Origin: Deltaproteobacteria bacterium
GTDB lineage: Bacteria > Myxococcota_A > Polyangia > Polyangiales > Ga0077539
DNA: 33,024 nucleotides
Direction of reading: 5' to 3'
Assembly (NCBI GenBank): GCA_947477565.1
Contig: CANJUR010000055.1
Location: 1-33,024 of the forward strand
In this document: positions 6,922-17,342 of the stretch, one piece after another
Numbering within the stretch: position 1 is the first letter of the stretch
Layout of the letters: each line of letters begins with the position of its first letter
The notes under the pieces: generated by a model
Databases searched by the model: none
The model's input: only the letters and a program-made list of their open reading frames with translations
Told to the model about the DNA's origin: nothing
Made by a program: the position numbers and the translations under genes

Positions 6922-8078
6922 GGAAACCTCCTCAGCCGCGTCGATGCGAGCAGTGCCTCGAGCGCCAGCAGCGCAAGCGCCGCGGCCACGAGGTACGGGT
7001 ACAGCTCGGCGTAGCGCGCGCCCGCATCGGCGATCTTGCTGCGCTCCAACTGGTCGAGGATGGTGTGGAAGCTCTGCGCGAGGCCCGCGCGATCGACCGC
7101 GCGGAAAAACTGTCCGCCCGTCGTCGTCGCGATGTCCTGCAAGAGCTGCGGGTCCACCGGGAAGCGCGCCGTCGCGTACACCGGGCGTCCCGCGAGATCG
7201 ACGCCCTGCTGCACCGGCGCATCCTCCGCGGTGCCGACCAGGATCGTGTAGACCTTCACCCGCAGGGCCGTCGCAAGCTGCGCCGCCTCGCGCGGGTCCA
7301 CGTGCCCGGCGTTGTTGGCGCCGTCGGTCAACAACACCACCACCTTGCTGCGCGCGTCGCTGTGCCGCAGGCGGTTGAGCGCGGTTCCGAGCCCGTCGCC
7401 GATGGCAGTGCCGGAGCCGTCGATGAAGTCGAGGCTGAGCGCGCTCACCATGCGCTGAAGCACCGTGTAGTCGAGCGTCGGCGGCACCACCGTAAACGCC
7501 TCGCGCCCAAACACCACCAGCCCCATACGGTCGCTGCGCCGGCGCTGGATGAAGTCCCCCACCACCTCCTTCGCGGCCTCGAGTCGGGTGGGCTGCAGGT
7601 CCGCCGCGCGCATCGAGCCCGACAGGTCGATGGACATCACGATGTCGATGCCCGAAAGCTCCAGCGCGTCCGGGGCGTCCACCCGCTGCGGGCGCGCGAG
7701 GGCGACACCCACCAGCACGATCGCCGCCACGCGCAGCGCTCCGGGGAGATGCACCAGGCGCGCGCTGAGGGTGCGCGGAACCGCCCGCAGCGCCGCCCCC
7801 TGGGACACCTTGATGCGCGTGAACGCCTCTCCCGGGACGGCGCCCGCGCGCTTCCAGAGCAGGCGCGAAAGCCCGTAGGCGAGCAGCGCGCCGGGAAGCA
7901 CGAGGAGCATCCAGGGGTGCTTGAATTGTAGGTCCCAGCCCTCGGATCGGGCGTAGCCGTAGAGGGCGCCGAAGACGACCGCGACGAGGGCGGTGGCCAT
8001 CGCCGCGACGGGCCCGGCGGGCGAGCGGTGCCGGGGAATCACACTACGCACCGGGACGGGTCGGCCGCGGAGCTTCAC
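6918..8078 (-). CDS. batA: BatA-like VWA-domain membrane protein
   Basis: About 386 residues from a GTG at 8078 that overlaps the upstream stop as GTGA. The frame is open further upstream, but that part is antisense to nothing useful and reads inside the previous gene, so I prefer the coupled start; an ATG 26 codons later is the alternative. Membrane segments lie near residues 27-42, 56-74 and 113-128. The VWA domain follows, with the MIDAS sequence DLSGS at 151-155, then GSGTAIGDGL and LLTDGANNAG. A C-terminal membrane segment (YLVAAALALLALEALLA) ends the protein. All MIDAS positions look intact, so metal binding is expected. Role: envelope-associated Bat complex with MoxR. Confidence 0.85.
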   Translation of the reverse strand: MKLRGRPVPVRSVIPRHRSPAGPVAAMATALVAVVFGALYGYARSEGWDLQFKHPWMLLVLPGALLAYGLSRLLWKRAGAVPGEAFTRIKVSQGAALRAVPRTLSARLVHLPGALRVAAIVLVGVALARPQRVDAPDALELSGIDIVMSIDLSGSMRAADLQPTRLEAAKEVVGDFIQRRRSDRMGLVVFGREAFTVVPPTLDYTVLQRMVSALSLDFIDGSGTAIGDGLGTALNRLRHSDARSKVVVLLTDGANNAGHVDPREAAQLATALRVKVYTILVGTAEDAPVQQGVDLAGRPVYATARFPVDPQLLQDIATTTGGQFFRAVDRAGLAQSFHTILDQLERSKIADAGARYAELYPYLVAAALALLALEALLASTRLRRFP

Positions 8079-9148
8079 GAGACGCCTCCGCGCGAGGTTT
8101 CCTGCGGCGACGGCATCAACGGACGGCCCCGCTCGACCAGGGAGATGGCCGCCGCGAGAATCTCGTCGGAGTCCTCGTGTGCAGGAACGTAGCGGGCGAA
8201 CTTCACGAGATCGCACTCGCGCAGGAGATTTTCGACCTCGACGAAGGTCACGCCCACGAGCGGGTGCTTGCGGAGGTGGGCGAGAATCTCGTCGCTGGTC
8301 ATCTCGATGGCGTCGAAGCCACGCACGCCGCCGAGGTACCGACGAATCACGTCGGAGACGGCGTCGTAGTAGTCCTTGGTGAGACCGCGCGCGAGGAGGT
8401 CGCCGCGGCGGAGCACCTCGAGACCTTCACGGGCGATGTAGTACGGGTGCCGCGGCGGCGGCGGCGGGGGAACGATCTTCGGGCGACGGCTCAGCCATCC
8501 CGCGATGGCGAGCGCGGAGACGACGGCGACGAAGAGCACGTCGAGGCCGAGAGAGATGTGGCGGAAGGTGAGCGCGTCGCGGCGCACGTCCTCCGGGCGG
8601 GTGATGTCCCTGGGCTGCGGGTGCGAGGCGTTGCCGAACACCGAGCGCACGCGAAAGCGCACCTCCGGGGTGCAGATGCGGGCGATCTCGTCGCCGGTGT
8701 TTACCCGGGCGCTCATTGGGCGAATGACCACGTCGCCGGAGCGAAACGGCTGCAGCGCCACGACCACCTCGGAGCGCAGCCGGCCGTCGCGCTCGCCGTG
8801 CACGCTGCGGTCGCGCTCGGGCTGCTCGCGGGCGTACTCAAGCTCGATGGCGGGCTGCTGCAGGGCCACCGCGTCGGGCTCGAACTCGACGCGGTCGTGC
8901 GTGCGGTAGCGAAACACCCAGGTGACACGCACGCGGTCGCCGACCTGAGGCGTCGGCGGGTTGACGATTACTTCGATGGCAGGAGCGTGGTCCGTCGGAA
9001 TCGCGTCGGCGACGCACTGATCGCCGCTGTTCGCAGAGGGGCTCGGACGCGCGGCCATGGCGGCATCGGCGGCGACGGCGGCGTCCTGGGCGCGGGCGGC
9101 CGCGGGCGCGAGGAGCAGGGACACCGAGAGGGCGAGGCGCGCGTTCAT
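8075..9148 (-). CDS. Bat-operon membrane protein, BatD/DUF4381-like layout
   Basis: 357 residues. The ATG at 9148 overlaps the DUF58 stop (ATGA). A signal peptide (MNARLALSVSLLLAPAAARA) is followed by an Ala-rich spacer. Next is an extracytoplasmic beta-type domain beginning IEVIVNPPTPQVGDRVRVTW, like the Ig-like modules of BatD proteins. One membrane helix follows (LDVLFVAVVSALAIAGWL), then a Pro-rich linker. The cytoplasmic helical domain has YYDAVSDVIRRYLGG, MTSDEILAHL and LLRECDLVKFARYVP, a pattern common to BatD-like and DUF4381 proteins. It sits between DUF58 and the first VWA gene, the usual place for such a protein. It probably bridges the MoxR/DUF58 side in the cytoplasm and the VWA proteins in the envelope; that role is inferred. 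Confidence 0.7.
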   Translation of the reverse strand: MNARLALSVSLLLAPAAARAQDAAVAADAAMAARPSPSANSGDQCVADAIPTDHAPAIEVIVNPPTPQVGDRVRVTWVFRYRTHDRVEFEPDAVALQQPAIELEYAREQPERDRSVHGERDGRLRSEVVVALQPFRSGDVVIRPMSARVNTGDEIARICTPEVRFRVRSVFGNASHPQPRDITRPEDVRRDALTFRHISLGLDVLFVAVVSALAIAGWLSRRPKIVPPPPPPRHPYYIAREGLEVLRRGDLLARGLTKDYYDAVSDVIRRYLGGVRGFDAIEMTSDEILAHLRKHPLVGVTFVEVENLLRECDLVKFARYVPAHEDSDEILAAAISLVERGRPLMPSPQETSRGGVS

Positions 9149-10047
9149 CCGGCGTGCATCCTTCGGGCGCGGCGGCGGAAGAACTCCGCGAGGGCAGTGA
9201 TGTACGGGCGATGCGTGGCGACGGCGATGGCGTCCAGGCCGAGGCGGCGGAAGAGCGTGTCGCGGGTGACCTTCTGCTGCGCGATGGTGCGGCGGTAGTG
9301 CTCGCGCACGCGCGGATCGCGGGTGTCCACTTCGATCCACTCGCCGGTCTCAAGGTCTTCCGCGAGCATCATCCCGACGTCCGGGAGTTCGTCCTCGCGA
9401 GGGTCGCTCACGTACACCGGGACGAGGTCGTGCCGGGCCGCGGCGACGCGCAGCGCGTGGTCATAGTCGTTGCCGAGGAAGTCGCTCACCACGAAGGACA
9501 CCGCGCGCCGCCGTGACAGGTGCCCGAGCACCTCCAGGGCCTGCGAAAGGTTGGTACCCACGGGCTCGCCGTGGGGCCGCGGCGCCGGATGAAACTGCAT
9601 GATCTCGCTCACGACGCGCATCACGTGGCGCGCCCCCTTGCGCGGTGGGACGACCTTCTCCACGCGGTCGGTGAAGAGCACCAGACCCACGCGGTCGTTG
9701 TTCTTGACGGCGCTGAAGGCCAGCACGGCGCTCACTTCGGCGACGAGCTCGCGCTTCAACATCGCGCGGGTGCCGAAGTCCTGCGATCCCGACAGGTCCA
9801 CGAGGAGCATCACGGTCATCTCGCGCTCTTCACGAAAGACCTTGATGTGCGGTGTGTTGGTGCGGGCGGTGACGTTCCAGTCGATAAACCGGACGTCGTC
9901 GCCGGGCTGGTACATCCGCACCTCGTCGAAGGCCAGACCGCGGCCCTTGAACACCGACGCGTACGCTCCCACGAGCTGATCGTTGGCGAGACGCGCGGTG
10001 GTGATCTCGATGCGCCGCAGCTTCTTGAGCAGCTCCTTGGGAATCAT
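9145..10047 (-). CDS. DUF58 protein of the MoxR/Bat operon
   Basis: A 300-residue soluble protein. It has the DUF58 signature (YQPGDDVRFIDWNVTAR, residues 46-62) followed by a VWA-like region whose metal-site motif reads DLSGS (84-88), then LVLFTD and FVVSDFLG. It is shorter than membrane-anchored DUF58 proteins and has no transmembrane segment, matching the compact form always found after moxR. It starts 10 bp after the moxR stop codon, and its own stop overlaps the next start. DUF58 proteins are regarded as partners of MoxR AAA+ ATPases; the biochemical role is not established. Confidence 0.9.
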   Translation of the reverse strand: MIPKELLKKLRRIEITTARLANDQLVGAYASVFKGRGLAFDEVRMYQPGDDVRFIDWNVTARTNTPHIKVFREEREMTVMLLVDLSGSQDFGTRAMLKRELVAEVSAVLAFSAVKNNDRVGLVLFTDRVEKVVPPRKGARHVMRVVSEIMQFHPAPRPHGEPVGTNLSQALEVLGHLSRRRAVSFVVSDFLGNDYDHALRVAAARHDLVPVYVSDPREDELPDVGMMLAEDLETGEWIEVDTRDPRVREHYRRTIAQQKVTRDTLFRRLGLDAIAVATHRPYITALAEFFRRRARRMHAG

Positions 10048-10057
10048 CCGGATGCCT

Positions 10058-11044
<987 letters not shown>

Positions 11045-11160
11045 GGGGTCAGCGGTTCTCGGAGAGTGGGAATCGACGTTGCGAAGGGCGCTTTACCGCA
11101 GCGGCGCGGCGGCATGCAACCCGGTGCCGGGGGGGAAGTATTCCCAGGGCCTTCTCCGCG

Positions 11161-12345
11161 TCAGCCCTCCAGCACCCGGAAAATCATCCCCGCCCGCTGC
11201 AGCCGCTCGATGAGCACGGTGCCCATGGCCATCGCGGTGGTCACCACGCCCGTGTGCGGCGGCAGTTTGTCCCGATCGAGCGCGAGGCAGAGTGCAGCCT
11301 CCGCGACCATCTTCGACGTCTCCGTGTACCCCGCCTCGCCGCCGCTCACTTGCGTCACGAGGGTCTTCGTCCCCGCGCGCGCCTTGAACGTCACCGTGAA
11401 CCACCCCTTCGCCCGCTGCTCCGGGCTCGGCCCGGTGCCCGGGTTGATTTTCCCGAGCAGCCACTCGCGCGTCGGCAGAAATTGCGCCATTGCCGCGACG
11501 CCTGCGAGGCCCAGCACGCCGCCCAGCAGCACCGACGTCGAGCGCACCTCTGCAAAGTGCCCGTAGCTGAAATCCGGCCCGTAGCGATCGAGGCCGCGCG
11601 CGCTGCGCAGGACGATCGACGGGTCGATGGTCGGCAGCGGTGCGAGCCACGCCTTGCGCGACCGGTCGTAATGCAGGCCCTCCTTCGAGGCGCGCACCCG
11701 ACGCCCGCCCGGCAGCGGCTCCCTCGGCGGCCGCGCGGCCTTCACGCTTCCGGCCCGGTCGCGCATGGCGTTGATGGCGCTGTGCCAGGTTCCGCCGGAG
11801 AGGCCGCCCTTCGCGCGGACCATTCCCTCGATGGAGATGGGCTCGCCTTCGGGCAATTGCAGCACCGTGTAGAGCACGCCGAGGTCGTGCGGGATGCTGT
11901 CAAACCCGCAGCAACTCACGATGCGCAGACCCTTCGCCTGCGCGGCGGCGTGGTAGCGATCGAGGGTCTCCTTCACAAACGCAGGCTCGCCGGTGATGTC
12001 AACGTAGTCGGTGCCCTGCTCGACGCAGGCCCGCACCACCGCGTCGCCGTAATGCGCGTACGGACCCACCGTGGTGAGCAACACCTGCGTGCTGGCCGCG
12101 AGGCGATCGAGGCTCTCGGCGTCGCCCACGTCGGCCAGGAGCACCGCGACCTGCGCGCACTCGGGGTTGATCGCCACGAGTGCGCGGTGCACCTCCTGAA
12201 GCTTCTCGACGCTGCGGCCGGCGATCGCCCACGGGAGCGACGCGCCGACGGTGCGGGCGAGGTACTCCGCGACGAGGCGACCGGTGAAGCCGGTGGCGCC
12301 GAGGACGACGATGCGATGATGACGAGTGGAGTTGGTGGTTTCCAT
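11161..12345 (-). CDS. Saccharopine dehydrogenase-like / trans-acting enoyl reductase family oxidoreductase
   Basis: 394 residues from an ATG at 12345; upstream in-frame codons lie in the divergent intergenic region. The N-terminal Rossmann fold shows IVVLGATGFTGRLVAEYLA (GxxGxxG-type) and AGRS, consistent with NAD(P) binding. Further family blocks are TTVGPYAHYGDAVVRACVEQ, GTDYVDITGEP and CCGFDSIPHDLG. These match the saccharopine-dehydrogenase-like family that includes the mycobacterial trans-acting enoyl reductases and plant/fungal homologues. The substrate is unknown, and true saccharopine chemistry is unlikely. It is divergent from clpB across 130 bp. It may be read through into moxR, but the 116-bp gap argues for separate control. 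Confidence 0.85.
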   Translation of the reverse strand: METTNSTRHHRIVVLGATGFTGRLVAEYLARTVGASLPWAIAGRSVEKLQEVHRALVAINPECAQVAVLLADVGDAESLDRLAASTQVLLTTVGPYAHYGDAVVRACVEQGTDYVDITGEPAFVKETLDRYHAAAQAKGLRIVSCCGFDSIPHDLGVLYTVLQLPEGEPISIEGMVRAKGGLSGGTWHSAINAMRDRAGSVKAARPPREPLPGGRRVRASKEGLHYDRSRKAWLAPLPTIDPSIVLRSARGLDRYGPDFSYGHFAEVRSTSVLLGGVLGLAGVAAMAQFLPTREWLLGKINPGTGPSPEQRAKGWFTVTFKARAGTKTLVTQVSGGEAGYTETSKMVAEAALCLALDRDKLPPHTGVVTTAMAMGTVLIERLQRAGMIFRVLEG

Positions 12346-12459
12346 GAGGGGTGCGAACCGTAGCATCGGAGAGAGGGGGAGATATTTTGCATTCACTTGA
12401 CACGGGCGGTCGGGTGTTTCGGGTCTTATGGAGCACCCCACCACTGTTGATCACCCCTC

Positions 12460-12466
12460 AAGGAGG
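12460..12466 (+). promoter_or_regulatory. Strong ribosome-binding site of clpB
   Basis: AAGGAGG ends 9 nt before the clpB ATG. It fixes the start at 12476 and is one of the best Shine-Dalgarno matches in the window, as expected for a highly expressed chaperone. Confidence 0.8.
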
Positions 12467-12475
12467 CGTTGAATC

Positions 12476-15058
12476 ATGAGAGTCGAACGATTCACCACGA
12501 AGTCGCGCGAAGCCCTGGCGCAGGCGCAGTCCGAGGCCATCCGGCGAGGCAACCCAGAGCTCACCCCAGAGCACCTCTTGCTCGCGCTCTTGCAGCAGGA
12601 AGACGGCGTGATTCCCGCGATCGTCCAGAAGGCCGGCGCCAACCCGAAAGACCTCGCGGCGGAGTTCGAGCGCGCGGTGGAGGCGTACTCGCGCGTGATC
12701 GGCGGCAGCGAGCCCGGGATGTCACGACGGATGGGCGTGGTTCTTCAGAAAGCCGAGGATGAATCCAGGGCCCTCAAGGACGAGTACGTCTCCGTCGAGC
12801 ACCTATTTTTGGCGATCGTGAAGCACGACCGCGACGTGGCCGGCGTGCTGCGCCGCAGGGGCATCGACGAGTCCAGGGTGATGACCGCACTCAAGGAGGT
12901 GCGCGGTAACCAGCGGGTTACCACGGCCGATCCAGAGGGTACTTTTCAGGCGCTGGAGAAGTACTGCAAAGACCTCACGAACCTGGCGCGCTCGGGCAAG
13001 CTCGACCCGGTCATCGGGCGCGACGAGGAGATTCGCCGAGTGATGCAGGTGCTCTCGCGCCGCACCAAGAACAACCCCGTGCTCATCGGCGAGCCCGGCG
13101 TCGGCAAGACGGCCATCGTCGAAGGCATCGCGCAACGCATCGTGCGCGGTGACGTTCCGGAGAGTTTGAAAGACCGGCGGATCATCTGCCTCGACCTCGC
13201 CTCGCTGGTGGCGGGCGCGAAATTTCGCGGGGAGTTCGAGGAGCGCCTGAAGGCTGTTCTGAAGGAGGTCGAGCAGGCGGCCAACGTGGTGCTCTTCATC
13301 GACGAACTCCACACGCTGGTGGGCACCGGCGCGGCGGAGGGATCGATGGACGCGAGCAACATGCTCAAGCCGGCGCTGGCGCGCGGCGAGTTGCACTGCA
13401 TCGGCGCGACGACCCTCGACGAGTACCGCAAGCGCATCGAGAAGGACGCTGCGCTCGAGCGACGGTTTCAGCAGGTGTTCATCGGGCAGCCGACGGTGGA
13501 GGACACCATCGCGATTCTGCGCGGGCTCAAGGAGCGCTACGAGGTGCACCACGGAATCCGCATCCGGGACGAGGCGCTGGTGGCTGCGGCGACGCTGTCC
13601 AACCGATACATCACCGATCGCTTTCTGCCCGACAAGGCCATCGATCTGGTCGATGAGGCCGCGTCGCGGTTGAAGATGGAACTCGGGTCGATGCCCTTCG
13701 AGATCGACCAGGCGCAGCGCAAGATGACGCAGCTGGAGATCGAGAAGCACGCGCTCACCCGGGAGAGCGATCGCGCGAGCCAGCAGCGGCTGGAGGAGGT
13801 CAAGCGCGAGATCGGAGAGCGCCGCGAGGTGATCGAGGGGATGAAGGCTCAATGGCTGCGGGAGAAGGAGCTCATCGAGACTGTGCGCGGCGTGAAGCAG
13901 CGCATCGAGGCGGCGGGCGCGGACCTGGAGAAGGCCACGCGCAGCGGGCTCTACGAAGACGCCGGGCGCATCCAGTACGAGGTGAAGCCCAGGCTGGAGA
14001 GGGAGCTCGTCGCGGCGCAGGAGTCCATCACCGCCGCGCAGCAGGGCGGCCGCGGGTATCTGAAGGAGGAGGTCACGTCCGAGGACATCGCAGCAGTGGT
14101 GGCCAAATGGACCGGTATTCCACTCTCGAAAATGATGGAGAGCGAGCAGCAGCGACTGCTCAAGATGGAGGAGGTGCTCGCGCAGCGGGTGGTCGGGCAG
14201 AAGGACGCCATCGTCGCGGTGAGCAACGCCGTGAGGCGCGCGCGAGCAGGCCTCGGAGACGAGCATCGGCCGATCGGGAGCTTCTTGTTCCTGGGGCCGA
14301 CGGGGGTGGGGAAGACCGAACTCGCGAAGGCGCTGTCGGGCTATCTCTTCGACGATGAGAAGTCGATGATCCGAATCGACATGAGCGAGTACATGGAGAA
14401 GCACTCCGTGTCGCGGCTCATCGGGGCGCCGCCCGGGTATGTCGGTTATGACGAGGGTGGCCAGCTCACTGAGCCGGTGCGGCGGCGGCCGTATTCTGTG
14501 GTGTTGTTCGATGAGATCGAGAAGGCCCACCCGGATGTCTGGAACGTGCTTCTTCAAGTATTGGATGATGGCCGGCTGACTGATGGCCAGGGGCGCACGG
14601 TGGACTTCCGCAACACCGTCTTGATCATGACGAGCAACGTCGGGAGCGCGTATTTGTTGGAGGAGCGCACCGAGGAGGATGCGCGGCGGATGGTGATGGA
14701 AGAGCTGCGGCGGAGCTTCCGGCCGGAGTTTCTCAACCGGCTCGACGAGACGGTGGTCTTCCACCGGCTGGGCAAGGAAGACCTGCGGCAGATCGTGGAC
14801 ATCCAGATCAAGAACTTCGAATCGCGGCTCGCCCGGCGCGAACTGAAGTTGAGCGTTGACGACGTGGTCAAGGACTGGCTCGGCGAGGTGGGATGGGACC
14901 CGGTCTACGGAGCCCGGCCGCTCAAGCGCGCGATCCAGCAGTACATCGAGAACCCGCTAGCGCAGCGGCTCCTGCGCGGTGATTTCGCCCCCGGCGAGAC
15001 CGTCAAGATCAGCCGCGCGGCGGGCGAGCTTCGCTTCGACCGCGAGCTCGCGAACTAA
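12476..15058 (+). CDS. clpB: ATP-dependent chaperone ClpB (protein disaggregase)
   Basis: 860 residues, the usual ClpB length. Order: a double Clp N-domain (about 1-145, beginning [20 protein letters not shown]); AAA+ domain 1 with Walker A GEPGVGKT near residue 205 and Walker B VVLFIDE; the ClpB-specific middle coiled coil (about 400-520, rich in Glu/Arg/Lys heptads); and AAA+ domain 2 with Walker A GPTGVGKT near 608, Walker [12 protein letters not shown] and Sensor-type GARPLKR. It is a hexameric unfoldase that rescues aggregated proteins with DnaK/DnaJ/GrpE. A TTGACA hexamer occurs at 12397-12402, but no good -10 box or heat-shock element pairs with it. The last 50 bp overlap the convergent YfhO-like gene. 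Confidence 0.97.
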   Translation: MRVERFTTKSREALAQAQSEAIRRGNPELTPEHLLLALLQQEDGVIPAIVQKAGANPKDLAAEFERAVEAYSRVIGGSEPGMSRRMGVVLQKAEDESRALKDEYVSVEHLFLAIVKHDRDVAGVLRRRGIDESRVMTALKEVRGNQRVTTADPEGTFQALEKYCKDLTNLARSGKLDPVIGRDEEIRRVMQVLSRRTKNNPVLIGEPGVGKTAIVEGIAQRIVRGDVPESLKDRRIICLDLASLVAGAKFRGEFEERLKAVLKEVEQAANVVLFIDELHTLVGTGAAEGSMDASNMLKPALARGELHCIGATTLDEYRKRIEKDAALERRFQQVFIGQPTVEDTIAILRGLKERYEVHHGIRIRDEALVAAATLSNRYITDRFLPDKAIDLVDEAASRLKMELGSMPFEIDQAQRKMTQLEIEKHALTRESDRASQQRLEEVKREIGERREVIEGMKAQWLREKELIETVRGVKQRIEAAGADLEKATRSGLYEDAGRIQYEVKPRLERELVAAQESITAAQQGGRGYLKEEVTSEDIAAVVAKWTGIPLSKMMESEQQRLLKMEEVLAQRVVGQKDAIVAVSNAVRRARAGLGDEHRPIGSFLFLGPTGVGKTELAKALSGYLFDDEKSMIRIDMSEYMEKHSVSRLIGAPPGYVGYDEGGQLTEPVRRRPYSVVLFDEIEKAHPDVWNVLLQVLDDGRLTDGQGRTVDFRNTVLIMTSNVGSAYLLEERTEEDARRMVMEELRRSFRPEFLNRLDETVVFHRLGKEDLRQIVDIQIKNFESRLARRELKLSVDDVVKDWLGEVGWDPVYGARPLKRAIQQYIENPLAQRLLRGDFAPGETVKISRAAGELRFDRELAN

Positions 15059-17300
15059 CCCAACCCGCTGCTGCCAGGGCCAGCCAGGACAGCGCTCCGA
15101 TCACCATTCCGGCGCGCTGTCCCGGCGGGGTAAACCACACTCGCACCCGCTGCCGTCGCAGGGCGGGCGGGAGGCGCACCGCCAGGCTGAGCAGGTTGGC
15201 CTGATCCACCACTGCGGGGCGACCGTCGACGGTGGCGCTCCATCCCTGGGTCCATTGTTCAACAAACACCGCGTGGCCTCCGGCGGGAGCGTCGCAGTCC
15301 ACCACCCGCTCTCCGTCGCCGATCGCGACGGGGCGGCACGGGCTGACGCTCGTCGCTCGCGCCGACCCGGTCGTGACGAGAGAATCCCTGCTTGCGCCGA
15401 TGAGCAACACGCGCTCGCCGCGCACCACCTCGCCGTCGAGGAGATGCGCCCGCGTGGCCTCTGCGGACAGTTCGACGGATTCGGCGGCCACGTAGGCCCG
15501 CGGCAGCGTCTCCAGCACCCGGTAGAGCGTCGCGCCGGGGGTCACTTCCCCGAGGCGTTCGAGCCCGGGCGGCGTCGGCCCTGCGCGCGTGGGCATCAGG
15601 GCCCCGTCGATGGACAGCACCCGCAGCGCATCGACGCGGCGTCGCGCCAGCAGCAGCCCCACCTCGGGGGACACCCCGACGTCGTAGCCCGGTAGCGTCG
15701 CGATTCCGAAGAGCCCGCTGGTGTTGCCCTGGAGCGTTGCGCGCAGAAACGCCGTCGCTTCACGAAACGACCGTCGCGACCGCTCCAGCGCGTCGGTGCG
15801 GTACACCCGCGAGGCCCCTGCGCGAGGCCCGATCGATCGCATGGCGGCCACCATCGGGGGCGCTCGCCGGGCCTCGGACCAGTGGTCCCAGCGCGGAAGC
15901 CGCCGCAGGTTTTCGCTGAGGTCGAGGGTGACGGCGACGATCACCAGCGCCGCCGCCGTGGTGGTCCGACGCCTGGCGAGCAGTGCTGCGGAGGCCATCA
16001 GCGCGGCGGCGGCCAGGCCGAAGACGGCGCCCAGGGGAATCACCCGCGCGAGCCCGACGGGCATCCACGCGCGCGCAGTGGCCCAGAGTGCGAGGTAGGC
16101 ACTCGCAGCGAAGGCGAAAGCGACGAGGGCGGGGCGGCGTTCGCGCAAGAGGCGGTCGGCGCCGAGGCCCGCGAGCACGGCCACCGCGACGGTCGTGAGG
16201 GCGAGGTACTTCTCCGGCGACCGCATGAACCGAAACGGCACCGCGATCGTGCGCCACAAACCGTGCACTGGCGTGTGGTTTCCGAGCGCGAGCAGCACCC
16301 CCGCGAGCGCGATCACGACGAGTCCGAGGCGCGCGCGGGACCGCGACACGCCGAGGGCCGCGAGCACGACCACTGGCGCGCCGAGGTACATCGACTCGAG
16401 GAGCGGCGCCGGGTCGAGGAGGGCGCTGACAACCGGATCGAGGTGGCTCGACCACGCGAGGCCGAGGCCGCCAAACAGCCCGAGGTCGAGCAGTCGCCAG
16501 GGGTGCATCGACATGGTTTCCGCGAGGGCGCGGGAGAGGGGTGCAGCGCGCTGTGAGCTTGCCGCGCCGGCGATCATGGGGACGAGGGTCGGGGCAGCGA
16601 GGGCCAGCGCGGCCGACGAGGCGAGGGCCCAGCCGCCGAGAGCGCGGGGCCACGTTGCGCGATCGGCCACTGCGAGCGCGAGGCCTGCGCCGAAGACCAC
16701 GCCGAAGAGCGCCAGGAAAGGTTCGCCCACCAGCAGCGCCATGCCCGGCGGAACCATCGCCACCAGCAGCGCCCGACGCCACGCGGGACCCGGCGGCGCG
16801 GCGGCGAGGTGGACGGCGGCGAGAGCGCACCAGGGGATCCAGGCGGAGCCGTAGATGATGACACCGAGGCTCCAGGTGGACTGCGTGGGACCGGAGAGCG
16901 ACCAGGCGACGCCGGCCACGATGGCGCCGAGCGAGCGAGCGCCGAGGCGAGAGGCCAGCGCGGCGCACCCGAGGGCCCCCAGGAGGAGGTGGAGCCAGAC
17001 CTCGAAGGAGGCGCCCCAGGCGACGTCGGCGAAGAGAACGGTCGCGAGGTGTGGGGGGTAGTAGAGACCGTAGAGGGGCTCCGCGGGGACGGAAAAGCCG
17101 AGGCCGACGAAGGGGTTCCAGTGAGGGAGGTGACCGGCGAGGAGGGCGTCGCGGACAAGGGCGCGGGCGGGGACCACCCAGAGCCAGGTGTCGCGGAAGA
17201 TGACCGAGCGACCGAGGAAGAGGGGCCCGTGGGTGACCGCCAGCACGGCAACGAGGGAGGGCAGGATGACGCGCCAGCGGGGGGACAACGTGGGCTCCAC
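15009..17300 (-). CDS. YfhO-family multi-pass membrane protein
   Basis: 763 residues from a GTG at 17300. The N-terminal two-thirds hold about a dozen hydrophobic segments with short loops. Polar loops such as [20 protein letters not shown] and [20 protein letters not shown] are typical of YfhO and related glycosyltransferase-like GT-C membrane proteins. A C-terminal soluble domain contains [18 protein letters not shown], the family's conserved beta-rich module, then one last membrane helix near residue 740. YfhO-type proteins are linked to glycosylation of cell-wall polymers or lipids, but no activity can be assigned here. It is the last gene of a probable four-gene unit. Its 3' end lies on the opposite strand to the last 50 bp of clpB. 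Confidence 0.85.
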   Translation of the reverse strand: MEPTLSPRWRVILPSLVAVLAVTHGPLFLGRSVIFRDTWLWVVPARALVRDALLAGHLPHWNPFVGLGFSVPAEPLYGLYYPPHLATVLFADVAWGASFEVWLHLLLGALGCAALASRLGARSLGAIVAGVAWSLSGPTQSTWSLGVIIYGSAWIPWCALAAVHLAAAPPGPAWRRALLVAMVPPGMALLVGEPFLALFGVVFGAGLALAVADRATWPRALGGWALASSAALALAAPTLVPMIAGAASSQRAAPLSRALAETMSMHPWRLLDLGLFGGLGLAWSSHLDPVVSALLDPAPLLESMYLGAPVVVLAALGVSRSRARLGLVVIALAGVLLALGNHTPVHGLWRTIAVPFRFMRSPEKYLALTTVAVAVLAGLGADRLLRERRPALVAFAFAASAYLALWATARAWMPVGLARVIPLGAVFGLAAAALMASAALLARRRTTTAAALVIVAVTLDLSENLRRLPRWDHWSEARRAPPMVAAMRSIGPRAGASRVYRTDALERSRRSFREATAFLRATLQGNTSGLFGIATLPGYDVGVSPEVGLLLARRRVDALRVLSIDGALMPTRAGPTPPGLERLGEVTPGATLYRVLETLPRAYVAAESVELSAEATRAHLLDGEVVRGERVLLIGASRDSLVTTGSARATSVSPCRPVAIGDGERVVDCDAPAGGHAVFVEQWTQGWSATVDGRPAVVDQANLLSLAVRLPPALRRQRVRVWFTPPGQRAGMVIGALSWLALAAAGWVSSRARGRSEARPPRG

Positions 17301-17342
17301 GCGGCGGACGATACCCGAAGGTGTGTGGGCGGGTTTACCCGA

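Noticed and set aside
4979..7378. 799-codon open frame on the plus strand across the Bat genes
   Set aside because: Arg/Ser/Pro-rich shadow opposite three well-supported minus-strand genes with coupled starts.
12397..12429. TTGACA as a -35 box of a clpB promoter
   Set aside because: No acceptable -10 hexamer at 16-18 bp and no heat-shock-type -10 sequence; a single hexamer is not enough.
12803..14764. 653-codon open frame on the minus strand opposite clpB
   Set aside because: It lies wholly antisense to an unmistakable clpB, has no family features and a His/Arg/Leu-rich composition typical of high-G+C shadow frames.
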